Assembly: GCA_026702755.1 (NCBI GenBank)
Contig: JAPPBX010000082.1
Location: 112,656 to 176,655 of the forward strand
Source: Candidatus Poribacteria bacterium
Lineage (GTDB): Bacteria > Poribacteria > WGA-4E > WGA-3G
DNA length: 64,000 bases
Direction of reading: 5' to 3'
Below the pieces are notes generated by a model. That model searched no databases. It was not told the DNA's origin and worked only from the letters and a program-made list of their open reading frames with translations. Below, piece by piece: positions 44,109 to 51,106 of this stretch (its first letter is position 1; each line of letters opens with the position of its first letter). The position numbers and the translations under genes were made by a program.

Positions 44109-44936
44109 CTACTTCTGTTTGATCTCTGCCCACGTTGTTGCCAATTTTCCGACGGGATCAACAGCGAGTGCACCAGCGATTTCTCTAAAGAAACTTTTCT
44201 GATCTACCGCTTTGTTCGGATAGATGTCAACAGTGTCGTGCGTTTTATCGTCGAAGTGCAAGTTCATATACGCATCACCACCAGATTCGCCACACCGGTA
44301 AAGGAGGACATTCCCGCCTTTCTGCAAGTCAATTTCAATATTGAAGTCGACTTGTTGGACGGCACCTGTCCACCGCGAATTATTGTACCACTTTTCGCCG
44401 TTAATCCAGATTTGGGCGTGGTCATCGTGCGCGGGTGACATCACAGCCTTCATATCCTGGGGAGCCTCAATAACGAGAATACCGTAGGTATCAATGCTGT
44501 CTCCAGGGCCACCCCTATTCATGTGGTGAGAGTTCGCGGGATCAATTTCAAAGACCTCCCATCCTCTCGGTCCTCCGTGACCCTTATCCCACCCGACATC
44601 AACGGTTTGTGTTAGTTTCAAACCTTCAATGGTAGACAGTTTTGGTTGCGTCAGTTTACCACCGGTCCCTTCCTTGATAAGGTCTTTCGGGGCAGAGTTA
44701 CCGAATCCACCGTTGTTTTCGTAGTTCCCATCGGGTCCGTAATACTTCGTGACCCAGTTCTTGTTATCTGAATGGTCCTCGTTCAGTTCTGGAGCTGGAT
44801 CTTTTAACCAATCCGCTTCTTTTAAGGGACCATCTTTGATATTGACCTTCCCTTGTGCAAGTGCCAGGTGTGAAATGCTCACAACCAGTGCAAAAATAAT
44901 TGCTGTCGCAAGCGTGAACTGATAAAATTTCCGCAT
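44109..44936 (-). CDS. Exported protein of the triplicated family, copy 3
   Basis: 275 residues from the ATG at 44936, where GGAGG precedes; a longer frame to 44999 has no such site. Signal peptide FTLATAIIFALVVSISHLALAQ. It carries the family blocks KDGPLKEADWLKDPAPE, VTKYYGPDGNYENNGGF, HDDHAQIWINGEKWYNNS and VLLYRCGESGGDAYMNLHF, and the tail VDPVGKLATTWAEIK. It is slightly more diverged than copies 1 and 2 are from each other. Its 5' gap of about 250 bases holds caaaaggttgcg, a partial look-alike of the ECF -35 box without a matching -10. Confidence 0.75.
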   Translation of the reverse strand: MRKFYQFTLATAIIFALVVSISHLALAQGKVNIKDGPLKEADWLKDPAPELNEDHSDNKNWVTKYYGPDGNYENNGGFGNSAPKDLIKEGTGGKLTQPKLSTIEGLKLTQTVDVGWDKGHGGPRGWEVFEIDPANSHHMNRGGPGDSIDTYGILVIEAPQDMKAVMSPAHDDHAQIWINGEKWYNNSRWTGAVQQVDFNIEIDLQKGGNVLLYRCGESGGDAYMNLHFDDKTHDTVDIYPNKAVDQKSFFREIAGALAVDPVGKLATTWAEIKQK

Positions 44937-45192
44937 TGAAATTTTCCTCCTTATAGGATAACAATTCACAGTGGAATAGCAGATTTTGGAAACCTGCATA
45001 TTTCACCAAAAGGTTGCGTGAATCTAAATGCAACTCAGGTTCATTGGACAATTTACACGTTATGCAAACATTGTAAATTTTTAACGAAAATTTGTCAAGC
45101 GCGTAACGAAGAAAAATATTGTCGTTTCATTTAGGATTTCAATGAAGAGTCGCGAGGCGGTTAGAAACCATATCCATCGAGATTGTAAGGAG

Positions 45193-47007
45193 TTATGGAT
45201 ACGCATCTAAAGCGGTTTGCCATTCGGTTAGCTGCGCGACGCGTTGTGCAGTATCTGTGGGTATTTCAAGCGGTCTACCACGGGTATCAATAACCAAGCC
45301 AACGACCCCGCCCATTGCCTCTGCCTCAACCATGTTTCCGCTCCCTGCACCGACATCAAATCGTCGCGAGGGATGGAGTTTTAATGATGCCTTTTCACCC
45401 AATGGTAGCGGATATAACCGGAGTTCACCGTAAGGAACATCTTCCGCTATAGGTGGCTTGCCATCGGTGCTAATTTCAACGGAGAAACATGCCTCACCCA
45501 CCTTCCCAACCCCGATAGGAGCAATAGCTGTCCCCAGATGGATGAGGCAATCCCGTTCAAAGACCTGCGTCGCGGCTTCAGGATTTACTTGTGCAAGCAC
45601 ACCGAGTTGTGGCATCATAAAGATGCTATCAACAGCAAGATGGGTTATGCCTTCAGGTTGAAAAGCGTCTATCATCATGAGCATCGCTTGCTGACGACGC
45701 GGCGCGTGCGATAAAACACCACCACTACCGACGAGCATATCTAAAGAGAACATATTAACGAGGGTCTGACCACTTTCCGCCTGATCGAAGGCTTCAGAGA
45801 TAGTTCGCTGCTGCTGAACCCCCCGTAATTCGACGGCGAGCTGTTTGTGCTGCTCAAAGGCGAGCCGGAGTGCTTCACGTGCGATCGCCTGCTCAAGAAT
45901 CAACTCTTGTAAGGTTTGCGGAATTGTGGTCGGACGAATCATTTTGTTTTTTATGCGATTGCGGAGGTCGCCCTCTTCAATGTCAAAGGGCACCCACCGG
46001 AGAACGTTCTCTAAACCGGTTTCAGCAAGGACATTGGAGACGCTATAACTCATGCCGAGGTTCGCACTGACAGTGCGGTTGAAGATCGGTTCTGCCTCCC
46101 GGTTTTTAAAAACGGAGAACACATCCGTCGTCGCACCGCCGATGTCAACCCCAACGACTTCAATAGCCTGTTGTGCGGAGACGGTCTGAATTATCTCACC
46201 AACTGCACCCGGTGTCGGCATGATAGGGGCATCTGTCCAATCAATGAGTTTTCTGTAGCCGGGGGCGTGTGCCATAACGTGCTCAAGGAATTGTTCCTGA
46301 ATCTTATGGCGGGTCGGCATTAAATCTTCACGCTCTAAAACAGGGCGGAGGTTGTCCACCATTTCCAGTGACATCACGTCTTGCAGGCGTTCTTTGATCG
46401 ATTCGCGTGCGTCTATATTCCCTGCATAAATGAGCGGAAGTTCGTAAGCGATGCCCAATCGCGGCCTGGGACGTGCAGCGGCGATAATTTCAGCCAATTC
46501 AACGACGTGGGAGGTCGTGCCGCCATCAATACCACCGGAAAGGAGTAACATGTCAGGACGGAGGTGCCGGATACGCTCAATCTTTTCGTGTGGTAGGCGT
46601 TTATCGTTAGAGGCGATAACATCCATAACAATCGCACCGGCTCCCAGTGCCGCGCGCTCCGCGCTTTCTGCTGTCAGGTTGCGCACAACACCCGCCACCA
46701 TCATCTGGAGTCCACCACCGGCACTACTGGTTGATATATAGATGTCAACACCCGCGTCCCCGTTTTGTGGTTTGATGATGACCCCATTATCAAGGAGTTT
46801 GCGCCCAGCCAACTCCTCAACTTCGGTGATCGCGTTGATAACACCAGCCGTTACGTCCTCAACGGGTGCCTCAACAGTGGTGGGTGCTTCGCCACGGACA
46901 ATCAGTTGATATTCGTCTCCCCGTTTCTCAATTAGAATTGCTTTCGTCGTTGTGCTACCACAATCGGTAGCAAGAATAGAGCGGATATCCTCCGCTGATT
47001 CGTTCAT
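45193..47007 (-). CDS. MutL/GlmL family ASKHA protein (glutamate mutase-associated)
   Basis: 604 residues with the actin-like ATPase signature: phosphate-1 ATDCGSTTTKAILIEK at the N-terminus, TSSAGGGLQMMVAG, LLLSGGIDGGTTSHV, and a second phosphate loop VGVDIGGATTDVFSVF near residue 285. This is the MutL family, whose members accompany B12-dependent methylaspartate mutase (GlmL) and are thought to help reactivate it. No mutase subunits are in the window, so it may serve a distant or different partner. GGAG precedes the ATG. Confidence 0.85.
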   Translation of the reverse strand: MNESAEDIRSILATDCGSTTTKAILIEKRGDEYQLIVRGEAPTTVEAPVEDVTAGVINAITEVEELAGRKLLDNGVIIKPQNGDAGVDIYISTSSAGGGLQMMVAGVVRNLTAESAERAALGAGAIVMDVIASNDKRLPHEKIERIRHLRPDMLLLSGGIDGGTTSHVVELAEIIAAARPRPRLGIAYELPLIYAGNIDARESIKERLQDVMSLEMVDNLRPVLEREDLMPTRHKIQEQFLEHVMAHAPGYRKLIDWTDAPIMPTPGAVGEIIQTVSAQQAIEVVGVDIGGATTDVFSVFKNREAEPIFNRTVSANLGMSYSVSNVLAETGLENVLRWVPFDIEEGDLRNRIKNKMIRPTTIPQTLQELILEQAIAREALRLAFEQHKQLAVELRGVQQQRTISEAFDQAESGQTLVNMFSLDMLVGSGGVLSHAPRRQQAMLMMIDAFQPEGITHLAVDSIFMMPQLGVLAQVNPEAATQVFERDCLIHLGTAIAPIGVGKVGEACFSVEISTDGKPPIAEDVPYGELRLYPLPLGEKASLKLHPSRRFDVGAGSGNMVEAEAMGGVVGLVIDTRGRPLEIPTDTAQRVAQLTEWQTALDAYP

Positions 47008-47089
47008 ACACTGTATCTCCAGATTTCAGATTTTACACGTATAAATCAGAGCATTTGGTTTGTCGCGATTCGGAGATCGCTCCTACCAA

Positions 47090-47881
47090 CTAATAACCTA
47101 ATTGCCGCAGATATTCTCGGTTCACCGACATACGTTCCAGATCTGAACGCTTCTCGACCTGTCCGGGACACGCCGTAACCCACCGGTCATAATTGAGTTC
47201 TTCCAAAGTGGACATGATACCGGGGAAATCCATGACAGTGCCAGCACCGACATCCACCCAATCCACTTCGTATGTACTTTCATCTCCGCCTGTGTAGCCC
47301 GAATAATCCTGAAGATGGACGTAGACGAGGACATCACTATAACGGCGAATTGATTCAATCGGATCGTAGCCCCAGAGTGCGGAATGCGATACATCTATAC
47401 ATAATTTGCACTTTCGGAGCAGACTCATGTATTTTGCCCAGTCTTCAATCGAATCAACGGTCGTGTTTGTGTGGATATGGTAACAGACATCCAAACCGTA
47501 TTGCGAGGCGTATTCTGCCCACTCCTCAGAAACGTCAGCAAGTGCTGCGAGATCCGAATTATTGACGGGACGATCCTGCGGTTTACCTGCTCCCATGAAC
47601 ATGAAACAATCGGCTTCAACCTCTGCGGCGAAGTCTATTCGCCGTTTATTCAGTTCCATCTGTTCCGGGTTTTTGTCGATCGGCAGTCCGCGTGCTGTTA
47701 CGGCAGCGACGGGCAGATCCGCATTGTTGCATACCTGTCGGATGTGTTGTGGCGTGCCGACCCAATCCAAAGACTGCCGCATCTCCCATCCGTCCCATCC
47801 GGCAGCTTTGAGTTGTGTCAACAGTTCTTCAAAATCAGGTTGTTGCCAACGTAAAGTACTATATCCAAATTTGAAACCCAT
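47090..47881 (-). CDS. Sugar phosphate isomerase/epimerase (AP-endonuclease-2-like TIM barrel)
   Basis: 263 residues of a single TIM barrel. Metal ligands are seen in VCYHIHTNT, LCIDVSHSALWG and VYVHLQDY, with VDVGAGTVMDFPGI near the end. The family includes inosose dehydratase and several sugar isomerases; the substrate is unknown. GGAGG precedes the ATG. It follows the MutL gene's upstream side on the same strand after 80 bases that include an inserted short repeat (gattcggagatcgctccta). Confidence 0.85.
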   Translation of the reverse strand: MGFKFGYSTLRWQQPDFEELLTQLKAAGWDGWEMRQSLDWVGTPQHIRQVCNNADLPVAAVTARGLPIDKNPEQMELNKRRIDFAAEVEADCFMFMGAGKPQDRPVNNSDLAALADVSEEWAEYASQYGLDVCYHIHTNTTVDSIEDWAKYMSLLRKCKLCIDVSHSALWGYDPIESIRRYSDVLVYVHLQDYSGYTGGDESTYEVDWVDVGAGTVMDFPGIMSTLEELNYDRWVTACPGQVEKRSDLERMSVNREYLRQLGY

Positions 47882-47932
47882 AATGTGTCCTCCTCTGGGA
47901 CTATTTAGTTTTAGGTTTAGGCAGCATTCACC

Positions 47933-48220
47933 TTACTTGAAATACGCGAGAAGCGCGATGATTGCGGAGCCTACCGCCGTTAAAACGGCAATTTTGCCCC
48001 ACAGCGAGGCATCCGACTCTTGCCTACCCTCAAGCTTACCACGGATCCACCCTAAACCGATCTGGAGTTCGCTGAGAGAGGCGCGGATGTCCGTAAACTG
48101 TTCATCTGTCTTATTCTTCCATTCTTCAGTGCGCTCCATCCAAGTATCAGTGCGCTCCATCCAAGTATCAGTGCGCTCCATCCAAGTTAAAACACGTTCG
48201 CGGAATTCAGCATCGTTCAT
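47933..48220 (-). CDS. Small coiled-coil protein with a C-terminal membrane anchor and 7-residue repeats
   Basis: 95 residues. Near the N-terminus the unit TWMERTD occurs three times in a row, the last one diverging to TWMERTE; the DNA shows a 21-base tandem repeat (about 48120-48185). A coiled coil follows (TDEQFTDIRASLSELQIGLG) and ends in a membrane helix (IAVLTAVGSAIIALLAYF). It is a tail-anchored type. Function unknown. The repeat number may vary between strains. Confidence 0.7.
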   Translation of the reverse strand: MNDAEFRERVLTWMERTDTWMERTDTWMERTEEWKNKTDEQFTDIRASLSELQIGLGWIRGKLEGRQESDASLWGKIAVLTAVGSAIIALLAYFK

Positions 48221-48404
48221 AATAGTTTACCTTTTGTTTTGATATATTTTGACGGTAGATTTCATAGTCTCCTATTTTTCCTCCGGCACAAACATATTAT
48301 AGCATATTTGAAAATAAATTTCTTGCTATATAACAGTGCCATTTGTTAAACTATAGCAGTGAAACTTAGGGATTTTCCGTAATTACCCATTTTAAGGAGA
48401 AAAT

Positions 48405-49370
48405 ATGGATAAAGTGAAACTCGGTTTTATTGGAACCGGTGGTATGGCGGGCGCGCACATGAACAACCTTAAAGATAACTTTGAGGACGTTGAATTCTGT
48501 GCGATGTGTGATATTTCGGAAGACCGTGCAAAGGCACGTGCCGAAGAATTCGGTGGCAACGCTTACACCGATTATCGCGTCATGTACGATAAAGAGGAAC
48601 TGGACGCGGTTTATATTTGTACACCACCCTTTGCCCACGGCGAACAGGAACGCATCGCTTGCGAACAAGGCATCGCGATGTTCATTGAGAAGCCAATCCA
48701 CTCCGAATTAGAACCGGCGATTATTATTAATGAATACGTTGAACAGAGTGGCGTGGTCACGAGTGTCGGTTATCATTGGCGTTATGGCGGCAATGCACAG
48801 AATGCGAAGGCGATGCTCGAAGAGCAACCCCAAATTCTCGGGGCACTCGGATATTGGATGGGCGGGATGCCCGGCACACCGTGGTGGCGCGTGCGCGCAG
48901 AATCCGGTGGGCAGCACGTCGAACAAACAACACACATCTTCGATTTGGCGCGGTTTCTCGTCGGTAGCGACGGTAAAACCGTACACGGTGTCGCTGCAAG
49001 CGGTAGTATGACCCATATCGAAAACTATGACATAGACGATATCAGTATGGTGAACATCGAATTCAAGAACGGTGCTGTTGCGAACATCGTCTCGGCTTGT
49101 GCGATGGAAGGTTTCGGTCGCGTCCACCTCGAAGTGTTCACCCGTGGACTCGTTGTCACCGTCGGGGGTCCGAACAATGTAAACCGAGGCGGAGAGACAG
49201 AACCCCTTCAAGGAGATGGCGGACAGGACAGAGATCGCGTCTTTATTGATGCTGTGAAGAGTGGAGATACCTCTGAGATTCTATCGCCTTACAGCGACGC
49301 ATTAGAGACACTCCGCATTATGCTCGCCGCAAGTACCTCCTTCCGCACGGGTAAGGCAATAGACCTGTAG
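48405..49370 (+). CDS. Gfo/Idh/MocA family oxidoreductase
   Basis: 321 residues. The NAD(P) loop is GFIGTGGMAGAHMNNL; the EKP motif appears as MFIEKPIH and is followed by VTSVGYHWRY, a common family variant. C-terminal residues form the usual sheet domain with VEQTTHIFDLARFL. AAGGAG precedes the ATG. It is followed after 52 bases by a hydroxypyruvate-isomerase-like gene on the same strand, so both may act on one sugar or sugar acid. Confidence 0.9.
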   Translation: MDKVKLGFIGTGGMAGAHMNNLKDNFEDVEFCAMCDISEDRAKARAEEFGGNAYTDYRVMYDKEELDAVYICTPPFAHGEQERIACEQGIAMFIEKPIHSELEPAIIINEYVEQSGVVTSVGYHWRYGGNAQNAKAMLEEQPQILGALGYWMGGMPGTPWWRVRAESGGQHVEQTTHIFDLARFLVGSDGKTVHGVAASGSMTHIENYDIDDISMVNIEFKNGAVANIVSACAMEGFGRVHLEVFTRGLVVTVGGPNNVNRGGETEPLQGDGGQDRDRVFIDAVKSGDTSEILSPYSDALETLRIMLAASTSFRTGKAIDL

Positions 49371-49422
49371 AAAATAGCGGGGACGAGGAAACCTCGCCCC
49401 TACAACAAAGAAAGAGAGAATT

Positions 49423-50178
49423 ATGCCAATTAATCAATCCATCTGTTTTGGCGGTTTCAGTCGTGACAGGGATCCCGTAGATGTCATTAAGAAAGCCGCC
49501 GAAATCGGTTACAAATCTGTTGAGATGCTCCCCGCAGAATACTGGTCCGTCGTCCAAGACCACGGGATGCGCGTTGCGATTTTCAGTGGACACTCGTCCC
49601 TTCCGTCCGGTTTGAATGACCCAAGCAACCACGACCGGATTGAAGACGAGCTTCTGGAAAACATCGACATCGCGGCGGAAAACGATATTCCCGGACTCAT
49701 CTGCTTCTCTGGGAACCGAGAAGGTAGATCCGAAGAAGAGGGACGCGATAACACGATAGCGGGATTGTCCCGTGTCACCAAATATGCTGAGGAGAAGGGC
49801 ATCAACCTTTGCGTTGAACTTCTGAACAGCAAAGTCAACCATCCAGATTATCAATGCGACACGACGGCGTGGGGTGTTGAGGTCTGTAAAGGTGTCGGTT
49901 CACCACGGGCGCAGCTGCTCTACGACATCTATCACATGCAGATTATGGAAGGCGACCTCATTCGGAACATCACCGATTACAGCGATTACATCGGGCATTA
50001 TCACACCGCTGGCAATCCGGGTCGTCACGATCTCGATGACGAGCAGGAAATCTACTATCCTGCCGTGATGCGCGCCATCGCAAATACCGGATACGAACTC
50101 TACGTGGGACATGAATTTAGTCCCAAAGGCGATGCGTTTGATGCGATGCAACACGCTTATGATGTGTGTAACGTCTAA
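49423..50178 (+). CDS. Hydroxypyruvate isomerase-like TIM barrel protein
   Basis: 251 residues. Late motifs LLYDIYHMQIMEGDLI and IGHYHTAGNPGRHDLDDEQEI, with the final GHEFSP glutamate, are those of the Hyi branch of the xylose-isomerase-like family, which interconverts hydroxypyruvate and tartronate semialdehyde. Closely related enzymes act on other small sugars, so the exact reaction is not certain. It forms a pair with the oxidoreductase upstream and is closed by a strong terminator. Confidence 0.85.
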   Translation: MPINQSICFGGFSRDRDPVDVIKKAAEIGYKSVEMLPAEYWSVVQDHGMRVAIFSGHSSLPSGLNDPSNHDRIEDELLENIDIAAENDIPGLICFSGNREGRSEEEGRDNTIAGLSRVTKYAEEKGINLCVELLNSKVNHPDYQCDTTAWGVEVCKGVGSPRAQLLYDIYHMQIMEGDLIRNITDYSDYIGHYHTAGNPGRHDLDDEQEIYYPAVMRAIANTGYELYVGHEFSPKGDAFDAMQHAYDVCNV

Positions 50179-50199
50179 GCACACCTCATGTAAATTGTA

Positions 50200-50230
50200 A
50201 GGGCAAGTCACTGTGCTTGCCCTCTTTCTC
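50200..50230 (+). terminator. Rho-independent terminator after the isomerase gene
   Basis: AGGGCAAG-tcactgtg-CTTGCCCT followed by ctttctcatt, 22 bases past the stop. Confidence 0.8.
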
Positions 50231-50505
50231 ATTACCATGTTCATTATTTTGTTAAAATAAAAACACAAAACTCAACCAATCAACGATACGAAAAACACCT
50301 ATTCCAATTCCACACAATTGTGCCAGTAGAGTCGCACGACTACTCAACATTTCGCTATGTAATTTCTCAGTGTTGATATATAAATCTGGAATCTTCGCTT
50401 TTGACAACAGACCTACAATAGAAATTTTGGAAGCTGAAGTTAAGAGCGCATTGAAAGATTTTGATGAACCAAATCTATAATATTGTCATAAATATGGAGG
50501 GGGCG
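50231..50505 (+). other. Gap with a possible gene remnant before hicB
   Basis: No complete gene. A frame without start codon, open from about 50290 to the stop at 50478-50480, ends in IEILEAEVKSALKDFDEPNL, which reads like real protein rather than noise. It may be the end of a decayed gene linked to the toxin-antitoxin pair. The hicB ribosome binding site (ggaggggg) lies at 50496. Confidence 0.3.
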
Positions 50506-50790
50506 ATGAAGAATCTGGTAGTAACAGAGGAAATTTGGAAAGAAGGCAACATGTACACCGCCTACTGTCCAGAATTAGATGTTGCGAGTTGTGGAAAGAA
50601 TATTGAAGAAGCCCGAAAAAATCTCCTTGAAGTTATTGAAATACACTTAGAAGAAGCGGCAAAACTCGGAACACTCAAGGCATTTTTAGAAGACGCAGGT
50701 TATGACTTGAACACTTCACAACCAACCATTCAACTTGATAAACAGGTGGTTGCTTTTAATCAACGGACCGTATCATTTGGAGGTCTTTAA
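50506..50790 (+). CDS. hicB: HicB-like antitoxin
   Basis: 94 residues with the partial RNase H fold of HicB: VVTEEIWKEGNMYTAYCPEL, then SCGKNIEEARKNLLEVIEIHLEEA. GGAGG five bases before the ATG at 50506 sets the start; longer frames begin with TTG. The stop overlaps the first base of hicA. The C-terminus is short, with no clear DNA-binding domain, so autoregulation may need HicA. The order antitoxin-then-toxin is the less common one for hic loci. Confidence 0.87.
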   Translation: MKNLVVTEEIWKEGNMYTAYCPELDVASCGKNIEEARKNLLEVIEIHLEEAAKLGTLKAFLEDAGYDLNTSQPTIQLDKQVVAFNQRTVSFGGL

Positions 50791-51020
50791 TGCCGACACT
50801 TTCGCCAACAGATTGGCGAATCCAAGTGAAGATTTTTGAAAAATTCGGTTGCCGTTATGTTCGACAAAAAGGATCACATCTTATCTATCACCATCCCGAT
50901 GCTAAACGTGCTGTCGTCATTCCGCGTTACGACGAGGTGCCGGTTACCATCATCAGAAATAACATGCGAACCGTCAATATGAGCAGGGAACAATACTTTC
51001 AATTGTTCACAGAAGTTTAA
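50790..51020 (+). CDS. hicA: HicA-like mRNA interferase toxin
   Basis: 76 residues of the double-stranded-RNA-binding-like HicA fold. The catalytic histidine lies in VRQKGSHLIYHHP, preceded by FEKFGCRY, and the end VTIIRNNMRTVNMSREQYFQL is the usual HicA finish (LRSILRQAGLS-type). It cleaves mRNA in a ribosome-independent way when free of HicB. Start and hicB stop share one base, so expression is coupled. Confidence 0.9.
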   Translation: MPTLSPTDWRIQVKIFEKFGCRYVRQKGSHLIYHHPDAKRAVVIPRYDEVPVTIIRNNMRTVNMSREQYFQLFTEV

Positions 51021-51106
51021 TCTTGGTGATATTAGGTCGCCATTTGCCCTAACCGATTGCAGAAACAAACTTAGAATATACACACGGAAATAGGAGAAAG
51101 TGATTG

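Noticed and set aside
45010..45030. A seventh ECF promoter upstream of the third exported paralogue (aaaaggttgcg)
   Set aside because: The -35-like box is altered and no [CT]GTCACT lies 17 bases away.
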